Assembly (NCBI GenBank): GCA_009777535.1
Contig: WRLP01000020.1
Location: forward strand, 1-52,066
Reading direction: 5' to 3'
Source: Treponema sp.
GTDB lineage: Bacteria > Spirochaetota > Spirochaetia > Treponematales > Breznakiellaceae
Length of the DNA: 52,066 bases
Shown: positions 24,945 to 33,825 of the stretch, one piece after another
How positions within the stretch are numbered: position 1 is the stretch's first letter
How the letters are laid out: each line of letters starts with the position of its first letter
Made by a program: the position numbers and the translations under genes
Notes under the pieces: generated by a model
The model's database searches: none
What the model was told of the DNA's origin: nothing
The model's input: only the letters and a program-made list of their open reading frames with translations

Positions 24945-26305
24945 GATACCAATGCAGCGATTTGTTCGTTGCTTTTTTGTAAACTTTGCGACAAATGGCC
25001 GATAATGGCGCGGTCGACACTGGTATCGTATTTCAAAATTTCATCGAATATTTTTGGCGGCAGAGCCAATACCAGTACATCGGTCTTTGCCCTTATCGTG
25101 GCGGTGCGGTTTCCTGAAAGCAGATGGCTCATAACGCCAAAGAAGGAATCCGGCCCCATGACCGAGGCATTGGCGCCGGCATCAGAATTTAATAAAGACG
25201 GATTAAACACCGATATTTCACCTTCAAGAAGATAAAATATTTCATCTCCGCCGTCATTATTGGAAAAGATTATATCTCCTTTTTTATAAAAACGGGAGTA
25301 TTTTTTCAATCCGGAATCGCAGGAAAAAAGCGCTTTTTGCAGAGCGTGTAGTTTTTTAAATTTTTTATTGCCTGCGCTTGTTCTTGCCTGCCTCATTTTC
25401 AAAAAAAGAAGACCATCAAAAAAATCTATCACAAAGGCGAGCTGCGCTCCTGCAAAAAACAATAAAAAGAAAAAATACACATTTACCAATTGTATAATAA
25501 GGCTGCCCAATGCGCCGTAGAGAAAATCAAACCTGGGGCGGTTTAATAAAAAGTTTAACGCCATGGATATACATCCGAAAGAGAAAACGCAGAAAATGCT
25601 TCCATGCAGAGCGGACATTTTCCGGGGCGGGTTTTCCGGAATAAAAATGTAAGCGCAAAATAAAATCAGAGCCATTGCAATAAATGAAAACAATCTTCTT
25701 CCCGATATTGATGAAAATAAAAACGTTTCTGATATTTGGGGAAAAATATTCAAAACCCTGATAAAACGAAGCGCCATTTGGGAATAGAGAATCACAACAA
25801 GGGCAAAAACCAGCGCTGTAACTTCGACTGCCAGCGCTGTAAGGTTATCCCTCAGCGGATTTCTCTTTTTTGCTCCGGTAAAAATAATCCTAAGGCCTCT
25901 TTTAAGGGAAACAGCAAAAATCCTGCCTGCCCAAAAAATACTCAACAAAAATATAATGCCCGAAATACCCGGCTGCGATAGTGTAAAAAATTCACTTGTC
26001 AGCCAATGTTCATCGAAGACAATATCCAGAAAGGGAATGTCTTTTATTAAAGCCGCAACCATCTCGGGCGAAGACCTAAGGGCAAACAGCAGAAAAAAGG
26101 ATAACATCAGCAGCATTGGAGCTATTGAAAGCAAAAAGCCGTAAGCGCCTGCGGCGGCATGGTTCGCAAGGCCGTTACGCTTAAATACCTGCACGGTGAT
26201 AACAAAGCGCTGTATCAGGGTTTTTACGATCGTTTGAATTTTATCCCATGCCCCGGCCGGAGCGGTGTTTCTATTTTGCACAGCCAAACAACTCCATATC
26301 CACAT
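24929..26305 (-). CDS. YihY/BrkB-family membrane protein fused to a cyclic-nucleotide-binding domain
   Basis: 458 aa. The N-terminal 300 residues hold six hydrophobic segments with NHAAAGAYGFLLSIAPM and the RPRFDFLYGALGSLI stretch of the YihY/BrkB (formerly RNase BN) family. A C-terminal cNMP/CRP-type sensor domain follows (about 330-455; YKKGDIIFSNNDGGDEIFYLLEGEISVF split by its beta-roll, then DSFFGVMSHLL). No helix-turn-helix follows it. The arrangement suggests a membrane protein gated or tuned by a nucleotide or by another small ligand. The arginine-containing phosphate-binding cassette of true cAMP sites is not obvious. The start is either ATG 26305 or GTG 26281, the latter with GGAG upstream; both overlap the preceding gene. 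Confidence 0.75.
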   Translation of the reverse strand: MWIWSCLAVQNRNTAPAGAWDKIQTIVKTLIQRFVITVQVFKRNGLANHAAAGAYGFLLSIAPMLLMLSFFLLFALRSSPEMVAALIKDIPFLDIVFDEHWLTSEFFTLSQPGISGIIFLLSIFWAGRIFAVSLKRGLRIIFTGAKKRNPLRDNLTALAVEVTALVFALVVILYSQMALRFIRVLNIFPQISETFLFSSISGRRLFSFIAMALILFCAYIFIPENPPRKMSALHGSIFCVFSFGCISMALNFLLNRPRFDFLYGALGSLIIQLVNVYFFFLLFFAGAQLAFVIDFFDGLLFLKMRQARTSAGNKKFKKLHALQKALFSCDSGLKKYSRFYKKGDIIFSNNDGGDEIFYLLEGEISVFNPSLLNSDAGANASVMGPDSFFGVMSHLLSGNRTATIRAKTDVLVLALPPKIFDEILKYDTSVDRAIIGHLSQSLQKSNEQIAALVSKAEP

Positions 26306-26576
26306 GCCCCGTTTTTGACACCCTCACTCCTTCGGCGCGCAGCAGACCGGTCTGTACTTCCCTGCCCTGCCCGCTTTCCAGGGCGATAAAGCCGTCGGCA
26401 CGGACAATCCGGTGCCACGGCAGCCGGTGTTTTTCCGACATAGAGTGAAGAATGCGCGCCGCCTGCCTTGCCCCGTTGGGCATGCCGGCGGCCAGGGCAA
26501 TATCACGGTAACAGGAAACCCTTCCCCTGGGAACTGCAAGGATTGCTTTGATAATGCGTCCTGTCTGCTCTGTCAT
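26271..26576 (-). CDS. Alkyltransferase-like (ATL) DNA-binding protein
   Basis: 101 aa from the ATG at 26576. It matches the DNA-binding domain of O6-alkylguanine-DNA alkyltransferases (VPRGRVSCYRDIALAAGMPNGARQ, split near residue 28), but the active-site PCHR box is PWHR (53-56), with tryptophan in place of the acceptor cysteine. Known ATL proteins bind O6-alkylguanine and hand it to nucleotide excision repair without removing the alkyl group. No ribosome binding site is seen; TATGAT ends six bases before the ATG. It overlaps the 5' end of the YihY-like gene, so both are likely one unit. Confidence 0.85.
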   Translation of the reverse strand: MTEQTGRIIKAILAVPRGRVSCYRDIALAAGMPNGARQAARILHSMSEKHRLPWHRIVRADGFIALESGQGREVQTGLLRAEGVRVSKTGHVDMELFGCAK

Positions 26577-26619
26577 AATATAATCATAATACCGTCTAGC
26601 AAGAAAAAGAAGTCCATAA

Positions 26620-27420
<801 letters not shown>

Positions 27421-27451
27421 CGCCTGCCCCTCTGAACAGGCCGTTGTTTTC

Positions 27452-27480
27452 TTGTTTTCCAGCCGCCAGAGTGATATAAT
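27452..27480 (+). promoter_or_regulatory. Promoter of the GLUG-repeat lipoprotein
   Basis: TTGTTT (27452-27457), 17 nt, TATAAT (27475-27480). A full AGGAGG ribosome binding site (27507-27512) follows in the leader. Confidence 0.65.
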
Positions 27481-27519
27481 GCTGTAGTATAAAGTACAAT
27501 TCAACCAGGAGGCTTGGCC

Positions 27520-29979
27520 ATGACAAACCCGGGCAGACCTTTCTCCATCCGGCATTTTCTGTTCTTCGCATTTACTTTTTGTTTAATTACCTGTGATCTT
27601 TTTACCGGTGCAACAGATAATGATCTTCTGAAAAAAATAGACGAGGAAATCGCCTGGGCGAACGCGGCGAAGTTAAATGTATTCATCAGTTATGACCAGA
27701 ATTGGGGCACAAGCAATCCGCCAATGGGGCAAATAACAGGGAACAGGGATATCAGGCGGGGTTATGAATTTGATGTGGAATTCATTCCTGACACAGCTCA
27801 TACCCTGATTGAATGGCGTGCTTACAGCGGTGTTTTGGAAACGGGCTGGGCGGAAAATATAGCCCAATTTGAAATTGCTATGAAAGAGCGCAGACTTGCG
27901 CTGGGGGAAGATTTTATTCTTGTGTCAGAATTTTCTCCAAGGGGCGGAAAAAATACCCTGAAAATCAATACGACCGGAACCATTACCCTTGTTCCCTGGT
28001 GCGAAACAGAACCGCGAATAACCAGAACAACGCCCCTTTTTACTCCCGGTGCTGAATTTCCAAGGGGAACAGTTATCAGTATTTATTTTAATTCACAGCT
28101 TGATGTTTCTTCGGTGCATGATGCAGTTGAAATAAGGAACACAACGGATAATGTTGATTATTCCTCGAGGTACATAATCGAGTATTTTGATGTTGCCGGC
28201 GTTCAGTTTATAACGCTTACTCCAAAAACAGGCAATCTCCCTGAGCCGGATAAAAATATAATGGTTACGGTAAAAGACAATATTGCAAATTTAGCCGGTA
28301 ATTTTATGCCGGTCAGTGTAAGTTATTCATGGAAAACGCTGGCTGCAACAGCCGCCGGTGTTAAAGAATTTGAAGTATCATACAACTCCGGTGATAGAAC
28401 TATTGTTGTTGATAAACTGGAGCTGACAGAGGGCGGCTACGATGAGTGTATAGTTTCCTACACGATAAATGGGGGAACAAGAATACTCCTTCCTGCCGAT
28501 GAAACAATCCGGGGTGTTGGCAGGCTTGTTGATATAAATATCTGGCAGGGCACAGGTGTAAGCGGCCTGCAGGAGTATGAGATTTTCGTAGACATTTATC
28601 AGAGGGGTTTTATTGAAAACAGCGCGTCTGTAAAGATATGGAACATACCGGGCATGGTTGTAAACATCGCTAACACCGCATACATCGACAGCCAGGACGC
28701 CCTCAGCGCCGCTGCCGGCGACGATTCCAAAATAACAAACATTGCGCTGACACAGGATCTATACCTGCATGATTGGACACCGGTAAACTTAGGCAACCGC
28801 AGCTTCTACGGCAGCGGGCATACAGTAACAATAGGCAGCTTTAACTCCGATGGCGAATCCGGTGATATTGGCCTGTTCGCCGCGGTGTCGGATAACGCCC
28901 TAATCCGTGATTTATCAGTAGAATATGAAATTGATCAGGCTTCTGTTACAGGCGAAGTCCGTTTTGGCGGAATAGCGGGAACAATAAAAGATACACAGCT
29001 TCGCAATGTGCGGGTATTGGGCGGGGTGGCGTTGAATGTAAGCGGCAATACTACCTCCGGCGGGCTTGTTGGACTGCTGACCGGAACTTCCGACATTTCC
29101 AATGCATACAGCAGCCTAAATCTTACCGTAATGAATGGAAGCAGTACCGGCATGACAATAGCCGGAGGGTTTGCAGGGCACATCGAGACACTTGGGCCTG
29201 TTATGCAATGTTACAGCAGAGGAAACATTCATGCCGAAAGCCCCGGTATTATACATGCCGGAGGTTTTGCCGGAACAACGAACAGTAAAGTGCAGGACTG
29301 TTATGCCCTGGGAAATGTATACATTGACATTACCAATACAGGAAACAATGGAACATCAACAGTCGGCGGTTTAATAGGGTGGCTTAAGCCTGATAGCGAT
29401 AGTGAGGTAATAACCTGCTTTGCCAAAGGCAATGTTACTGCCCATAATAATGGTAAGGGTGCAGAAAACAAATTGTATGCCGCAGGCATTGTTGGCCTTA
29501 GCGGCAGAGATGAAGTCGGTGATGATGGTCTTCCAAAAGGCTTGCGTCCAATACGGCAAAGTGTTGTTTTGGGAGAAAGTATAACAGCGACTGGTGTTAC
29601 TAACTCTGATTCTTCACCGACTCATGACAGTTACACCATCGGGAGAGTATATGGAAATTTGTCCGGCCAACTTTACAACAATAATTCCACCGATCCTATA
29701 ACTCGTGATAATTTTGGTTATAGTGGATCAGGAAATATATTTGCCAGCGATATCTATAACGATTACACACTTAACAGTATAATTCCTGGAAATGATGGTT
29801 CGAATAGAAACTGTAACCATGGGGCCCTTACGAGTTTTATAAATTTTATTCCCACCACATTTTGGAAAAGGGATCCATCACAATCAAGCGTAGGATTTGA
29901 TAGTTCAGTCTGGGATTTAAGCGACCTGGCTTTGCCTCGCGGCTATCCGTTATTATTAGGCGTTGGGGGACAGGAATAA
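27520..29979 (+). CDS. Surface lipoprotein with Ig-like domain and GLUG-type beta-helix repeats
   Basis: 819 aa from the ATG at 27520, which lies 7 nt after a perfect AGGAGG; a TTG six bases earlier is less likely. The signal peptide ends in the lipobox FCLITC (Cys about residue 23). An SbsA/Big_5-like Ig domain (TTPLFTPGAEFPRGTVISIYF split, to about residue 270) is followed by a long C-terminal region with GLUG-type repeats: GGIAGTIKDTQLRNVRV, GGLVGLL, GGFAGHIE, GGFAGTT and GGLIGWL, each followed by a YS/YA-G-N strand. It has the build of an exposed adhesin or passenger protein. Its ligand is unknown. The type III TA locus follows. Confidence 0.8.
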   Translation: MTNPGRPFSIRHFLFFAFTFCLITCDLFTGATDNDLLKKIDEEIAWANAAKLNVFISYDQNWGTSNPPMGQITGNRDIRRGYEFDVEFIPDTAHTLIEWRAYSGVLETGWAENIAQFEIAMKERRLALGEDFILVSEFSPRGGKNTLKINTTGTITLVPWCETEPRITRTTPLFTPGAEFPRGTVISIYFNSQLDVSSVHDAVEIRNTTDNVDYSSRYIIEYFDVAGVQFITLTPKTGNLPEPDKNIMVTVKDNIANLAGNFMPVSVSYSWKTLAATAAGVKEFEVSYNSGDRTIVVDKLELTEGGYDECIVSYTINGGTRILLPADETIRGVGRLVDINIWQGTGVSGLQEYEIFVDIYQRGFIENSASVKIWNIPGMVVNIANTAYIDSQDALSAAAGDDSKITNIALTQDLYLHDWTPVNLGNRSFYGSGHTVTIGSFNSDGESGDIGLFAAVSDNALIRDLSVEYEIDQASVTGEVRFGGIAGTIKDTQLRNVRVLGGVALNVSGNTTSGGLVGLLTGTSDISNAYSSLNLTVMNGSSTGMTIAGGFAGHIETLGPVMQCYSRGNIHAESPGIIHAGGFAGTTNSKVQDCYALGNVYIDITNTGNNGTSTVGGLIGWLKPDSDSEVITCFAKGNVTAHNNGKGAENKLYAAGIVGLSGRDEVGDDGLPKGLRPIRQSVVLGESITATGVTNSDSSPTHDSYTIGRVYGNLSGQLYNNNSTDPITRDNFGYSGSGNIFASDIYNDYTLNSIIPGNDGSNRNCNHGALTSFINFIPTTFWKRDPSQSSVGFDSSVWDLSDLALPRGYPLLLGVGGQE

Positions 29980-30202
29980 TTTCAAAAAAACGGAGGTTTT
30001 ATTGGAAGGGAAAGGGGGAGGTAAAAGTTAGAAATTTTTCCTTTACTTGCTTTATTTGCCGTGTTATTATTATAACTTACAGCCTGCTTTAACCCGTCTA
30101 TCGGTTATTTTACTCAAAAAAGGAGAAAGAATGAGGTGAGCAGGGCCCTGCCGGGCAGGATTTAACAGAACAGCCCGGAAGGTATTATTATTATTCCGGA
30201 CC
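29980..30202 (+). other. Gene-free stretch with an orphan start signal
   Basis: This 223-bp stretch has no gene. It holds an AT-rich promoter-like region near 30045-30085 (TTGCTT, TATTAT and TATAAC boxes), an AAGGAG ribosome binding site near 30120 and an ATG at 30131 that is followed after one codon by a stop. A small CCTGC-CGG-GCAGG hairpin (about 30148-30160) and a CCGGAA/TTCCGG pair come next. It looks like the front end of a lost gene. Confidence 0.4.
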
Positions 30203-30229
30203 TTGACATTTCCCTCTATTTCATATTAT
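30203..30229 (+). promoter_or_regulatory. Promoter of the type III TA locus
   Basis: Consensus TTGACA (30203-30208), a short 15-nt spacer, TATTAT (30224-30229). The predicted RNA start near 30236 is a few bases before the first pseudoknot repeat. Confidence 0.6.
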
Positions 30230-30242
30230 CTTTTATTATGAA

Positions 30243-30336
30243 GTGATTGTAGAACGCAATCACGATAATCTAAAGAAAGTTCGATTGGTGAGGTGATTGT
30301 AGGGCGCAATCACGTTAATCTAAAGAAAGCCCGATT
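30243..30336 (+). repeat. Tandem 50-nt antitoxin repeats
   Basis: Copy 1 30243-30292 and copy 2 30293-30336 (without the final linker). They differ chiefly at the positions of the predicted second stem, where changes compensate each other, and at one linker base (GATAATC against GTTAATC). Confidence 0.85.
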
Positions 30337-30341
30337 TATTG

Positions 30342-30366
30342 CGCCCCTGTAATGGGGCGTTTTTTT
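30342..30366 (+). terminator. Attenuating terminator between antitoxin RNA and toxin gene
   Basis: CGCCCC (30342-30347), loop TGTAAT, GGGGCG (30354-30359), then seven T (30360-30366). The toxin ATG is only 11 nt further. In known type III systems such a terminator keeps the RNA in excess over toxin mRNA. Confidence 0.85.
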
Positions 30367-30377
30367 ATAAGGTAGTT

Positions 30378-30824
30378 ATGAAATTCTATCGTTTGAGTGC
30401 AGCTTTTTATAGAAAATACTGTCAGTTTGATGAGATTCTTACCAAAGAAAACAGACCATATTATGTTTTACTTCTGGAACTAGATGGCCTGACGTATGCA
30501 ATTCCACTTAGATCTCATATTACGCACCCCCACTGTTTTATTGCAGATAATACTGCTGGTCTAAACAGCGGTGTTGACTACTCAAAGGCAGTGGTAATTA
30601 CCGAGAAACAATTCATTGATTCCAGCCAGGTAACAATCCGACAAAATGAATTTAACATTTATAAAAAACGGGAATATCATATTAGGAAACAATTTTCTTC
30701 TTATGTGGCCCATTACAAAAAGGAAGTCCGCCGTCGCCTGCTCAACCCGACCATTCCAATTTCTGCTTTGTGCCGCTTTTCTTCTTTAAAGTACTTTCAC
30801 AAGGAACTCGGTCTTCAGAGTTAA
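30378..30824 (+). CDS. Type III TA endoribonuclease toxin, TenpN-like (ToxN/AbiQ superfamily)
   Basis: 148 aa from the ATG at 30378, with AAGG 5 nt upstream; the frame extension to 30339 runs through the terminator and is rejected. The N terminus MKFYRLSAAFYRKY and the core YYVLLLELDGLTYAIPLRSHI recall TenpN-type toxins, which have the ToxN/AbiQ fold and cut RNA at specific sites. The C-terminal half is basic (KKREYHIRKQFSSYVAHYKK), suiting RNA binding. Placement directly after the RNA repeats and terminator supports the call strongly. Family choice (TenpN rather than CptN or ToxN) is from memory of the PLRSH region and less certain. Such systems can act as abortive-infection phage defence. 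Confidence 0.8.
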   Translation: MKFYRLSAAFYRKYCQFDEILTKENRPYYVLLLELDGLTYAIPLRSHITHPHCFIADNTAGLNSGVDYSKAVVITEKQFIDSSQVTIRQNEFNIYKKREYHIRKQFSSYVAHYKKEVRRRLLNPTIPISALCRFSSLKYFHKELGLQS

Positions 30825-30888
30825 GTGTAATTGCCATCTACCTGCCCACGCCTGGCCTGGGAGCAGGGAAAATATTTCAAAAAAACGT

Positions 30889-30984
30889 CCCTGGGATAAT
30901 TCATAACAGGGGTTTAGATTATCCCGGGGATTGACATTCCCCAATAACTCTTGGATAATTCATAACAGGAGTTTAGATTATCCC
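30889..30984 (+). repeat. Two 59-nt-spaced palindromic repeats before the ATPase gene
   Basis: Copy A has GGGATAAT (30893-30900) and ATTATCCC (30918-30925); copy B has GGATAAT (30953-30959) and ATTATCCC (30977-30984). The centres TCATAACAGG(G/A)GTTTAG match except one base. On the plus strand the loop GG(G/A)G can pair with C(C/T)CT just upstream of each left arm, with one compensating change. The sequence may be a pair of operators or a structured RNA. Confidence 0.75.
30931..30959 (+). promoter_or_regulatory. Promoter of the DUF4143 ATPase, overlapping palindrome B
   Basis: TTGACA (30931-30936), exactly 17 nt, GATAAT (30954-30959). The -10 box is the left arm of palindrome B, so a protein bound there would block transcription. 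Confidence 0.6.
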
Positions 30985-30986
30985 AA

Positions 30987-32219
30987 ATGGCAGATTATAC
31001 CATTTCCAGGCATGCGGAAGATGCCCTTTCGGATCTTATCGGTTCTTTTCCCATTGTTCTTGTAACCGGTCCCCGGCAAATTGGAAAATCAACTCTGCTG
31101 AAAAATGCTAAAAGGACAAGAAAGATACCATATATCAGCTTTGATGATCCTGCCGAAATTATGGCGGTAAAGGCAGACCCCAAAAGTTTCCTTTCCATGC
31201 ACAAGCCACCGGTTATTTTTGATGAAATTCAATATGTTCAGGAATTATTTCCGTATCTGAAAATAGAAGCGGATAAAAACAAAAAAAAGGGAATGTACTT
31301 TCTAACCGGAAGCCAGCAATTCCATTTGATGAAAGATGCAAGCGAAAGCCTTGTGGGAAGAATTGGCATTTTGCAGTTAATGGGATTATCCATGCGCGAG
31401 ATTCGCCGGGATAAATTTAATAAACCCTTTGTTCCGGTAAACGAATATTTTTTGGCCAGAAAAAAAGGCATAGCAAATTACAGCCCCGGCGAAATATGGA
31501 AAATAATCCATACCGGTTTTTACCCTGCGGTAATTACCGGCTACTCCAAACAAAAAGCTTTTTACGATTCATATATCAAAACATATATAGAACGGGATGT
31601 CCGCGCTTTGGCCAATGTGGGTGATGAACTGCAATTTATGCAATTTATAACCGTTGCGGCAAGCCGCACTTCCCAGATGCTGAATTACCGGGATATTGCC
31701 CGTGATGTACAAATAAGTGAACCTACAGCCAAAAAGTGGCTGTCGATTCTGGTAACATCGGGGCTTGTGTACCTTTTGCCGCCATTTTCAGCAAATGTAG
31801 AAAAGCGTGTGGTAAAAACACCAAAACTGTATTTTCTGGATACCGGACTCGCCGCCTACTTAACCAAGTGGTCCAGCCCCGATGTTTTAAGAAACGGAGC
31901 GGCGGCCGGGGCTTTTTTCGAGACATTCGTTATAGCGGAAATACTTAAAAGTTATTACAACAGGGGAACAGAGCCTTCGTTGTTTTATTACAGAGATAAA
32001 GACAACAAAGAGATTGATCTTCTGATAATGCAGGACGGTACTTTGTACCCCCTGGAAATAAAAATGACAGCCACTCCCAAAACAAGCGATGCCGCTGCAT
32101 TCAGGGTTTTGGAAGCTGCAAAAGGCCATAAAACCGGAAGCGGGGGCCTTATCTGCACCAGCGAAGCTTTTGGAATTCTTGACAAGGATCGCTACATCAT
32201 TCCTGTGTCTTATATTTAG
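30987..32219 (+). CDS. AAA_14/DUF4143 ATP-binding protein
   Basis: 410 aa. Walker A VTGPRQIGKSTLL (about 26-38), Walker B PVIFDEIQYV (about 75-84) and sensor TGSQQF are those of AAA_14 ATPases. The C-terminal DUF4143 domain carries FYYRDKDNKEIDLLI and LYPLEIKMTATP, with the E-D-EIK spacing of a PD-(D/E)XK nuclease-like fold, and a winged helix lies in between (ISEPTAKKWLSIL). The family is common in accessory DNA; its cellular role is not settled. No ribosome binding site precedes the ATG, which is only 2 nt past palindrome B. The leader from the predicted start would be about 20 nt. Confidence 0.85.
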   Translation: MADYTISRHAEDALSDLIGSFPIVLVTGPRQIGKSTLLKNAKRTRKIPYISFDDPAEIMAVKADPKSFLSMHKPPVIFDEIQYVQELFPYLKIEADKNKKKGMYFLTGSQQFHLMKDASESLVGRIGILQLMGLSMREIRRDKFNKPFVPVNEYFLARKKGIANYSPGEIWKIIHTGFYPAVITGYSKQKAFYDSYIKTYIERDVRALANVGDELQFMQFITVAASRTSQMLNYRDIARDVQISEPTAKKWLSILVTSGLVYLLPPFSANVEKRVVKTPKLYFLDTGLAAYLTKWSSPDVLRNGAAAGAFFETFVIAEILKSYYNRGTEPSLFYYRDKDNKEIDLLIMQDGTLYPLEIKMTATPKTSDAAAFRVLEAAKGHKTGSGGLICTSEAFGILDKDRYIIPVSYI

Positions 32220-32247
32220 AAAATGTTAATAACCGCCCGGCGCTTAA

Positions 32248-33825
32248 TTAAAACGCAAGCCATGCCCCGCCCGCAAGGCTGGCCGCCGTGTCGGCTAACT
32301 CCATGGGGTCGGTAAAGCGGTTTTTAATATTTTCGGCTCTGGCCGAGGCAATCAACAGGGCTGCGGCAGCGGCAGCGCAGGTGTATGCGTCGAACCGCTC
32401 CTCCTGAGCCATTCTTGCCGCAATGGCGGCGCAGAAACCCGCAAGCAGATCACCGCTGCCGCCGGCGGCCAGCACCGGAGCCATGCCGTCTACCACTCCC
32501 ACCCGTCCGTCCGGCGCTGCAATGGTGATAACATGACCTTTCAGCAGAATCAGCGCCTTGCGCTCCTGTGCATATTTCAAAAGCAGGGGAACCGGACGGT
32601 TTAATAGCTCATCTTTTTTAACGCCGGCAAATTTGCAAAATTCGCCAGGGTGCGGCGTTAAAATGGCATTGCCGCTGAAAACCATGTCTCTGGCAAGTTC
32701 AATCGCATCTGCATCCAAAATCAGGGGGACGCCTGTCTTTTCAGCAAGCGCCGCCTTTTCCAGCACACGCATCCTTTCCGGAGTTTTCCCCCATCCCGGG
32801 CCAAGGAGTATCGCATCACGCTCTGTCATGCCGCCGGAGTTATTTTCTGCATAAGCGGGTATTACCATAATGCCGGATACCTGCGAAGCAAGTACCGGGT
32901 ATATATCATCATCGGCGGCAAGGCGGATAAGGCCGGCCCCGGCTGCCTGCGCGCCCCGTGCGGCAATCAGAGCGGCGCCCGTGGTACCGGCGGAACCTGC
33001 GCGGATTTCTACGGTTCCCCGCCTGTTTTTATAGGCATCGCCGCGAATTTTAGGAATCTTTTCGCGCTCTTTTTCCCATTCAAGAAGCTCTGCGCCCTTG
33101 CAGCCGGCGATCAGCTCTTGCGGAAAAATCCCCTCTACCGCAAGAATGTTACCCGCATAGGGGCGCGCCAGGGGGGAATAAATGCAGTATTTCCGGGGCT
33201 CTATCGCCAGGGTAATATCCGCTTCAACCATCGGTATTCCGCCTTCCCACCCGTCAAAATTTCCCGACGGAACATCAACAGAAACAATAATTGGGGATAA
33301 TTTATTTTTACACAAATTAATTGCATTAAGCATTTCCAGAGCATTCCCACGCAGGGGGCCATTAATGCCGGTTCCGGCTATGCCATCTACTATTATGTCC
33401 GAGGCGGCAAGTATATCATCGGGAGAAAAATCTGATGCTCCGGCCTTATCACCATTCAAAACAAAATACGGAACTTTCATTTTCTTTAATGAGCCAAATA
33501 TTTCCACCCAGGGGCCGGTTTCGCCATTTTTTGGCAGGCGGCATAACAACAGGGCGCAGGAAGATACTTCAGCAAGGCCGCAAAGAATCCAGTATCGCAG
33601 CATTATCATGGCATCTGCGGCATTATTGCCCGTACCAGCGCAAACCGTAATTTTAGGCTGGTTTTTGAAATAATCCGGGAAGGTTTCGGTAAAAAGTACG
33701 GCACAGGAACGTCCCGCCGCTTCTATCAGGGAAAAAACATTAAAGCCCCATTCCGCCTGGGCTTCGGCATCCAGGGCGCGCGACGCTTCGGCGGATACGA
33801 GCTGTTTGTTTTTCATCGTCTTCAT
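32248..33825 (-). CDS. nnr: Bifunctional NAD(P)H-hydrate epimerase/dehydratase
   Basis: 525 aa. The N-terminal YjeF_N domain (about 1-225) has VCAGTGNNAADAM in place of the usual GNNGGDG loop and the IVSVDVPSGNFDG site; it epimerises R- and S-NAD(P)HX. The C-terminal carbohydrate-kinase-like domain (about 235-520) has AILTPHPGEF and VLAAGGSGDLLAGF and dehydrates S-NAD(P)HX with ADP or ATP. The altered N-terminal loop may lower epimerase activity; this is an inference. Its ATG shares four bases (ATGA) with the stop of pcm, so both repair enzymes are translated together. Confidence 0.9.
   Translation of the reverse strand: MKTMKNKQLVSAEASRALDAEAQAEWGFNVFSLIEAAGRSCAVLFTETFPDYFKNQPKITVCAGTGNNAADAMIMLRYWILCGLAEVSSCALLLCRLPKNGETGPWVEIFGSLKKMKVPYFVLNGDKAGASDFSPDDILAASDIIVDGIAGTGINGPLRGNALEMLNAINLCKNKLSPIIVSVDVPSGNFDGWEGGIPMVEADITLAIEPRKYCIYSPLARPYAGNILAVEGIFPQELIAGCKGAELLEWEKEREKIPKIRGDAYKNRRGTVEIRAGSAGTTGAALIAARGAQAAGAGLIRLAADDDIYPVLASQVSGIMVIPAYAENNSGGMTERDAILLGPGWGKTPERMRVLEKAALAEKTGVPLILDADAIELARDMVFSGNAILTPHPGEFCKFAGVKKDELLNRPVPLLLKYAQERKALILLKGHVITIAAPDGRVGVVDGMAPVLAAGGSGDLLAGFCAAIAARMAQEERFDAYTCAAAAAALLIASARAENIKNRFTDPMELADTAASLAGGAWLAF

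Larger units (their letters stand above)
30236..30366 (+). ncRNA. Type III antitoxin RNA (TenpI/ToxI-like), two pseudoknot repeats
   Basis: Two tandem repeats with a 50-nt period begin at 30243 and 30293. Each has a stem GTGATTG/CAATCAC around the loop AGAAC (copy 1) or AGGGC (copy 2), then a shared AATCTAAAGAAA linker. The loop base-pairs with the sequence after the linker: GAAC with GTTC (30279-30282) in copy 1, GGGC with GCCC (30329-30332) in copy 2. Two base pairs thus differ between the copies on both sides, which is strong evidence for an H-type pseudoknot. A promoter lies before and an intrinsic terminator after, then the toxin gene. That is the layout of type III systems, where the RNA repeats wrap and inhibit the toxin. 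The ends are inferred. Confidence 0.8.

Noticed and set aside
30243-30336. CRISPR-like array
   Set aside because: There are only two units with a continuous 50-nt period and no spacers; differences fall at pairing positions, which fits antitoxin RNA.
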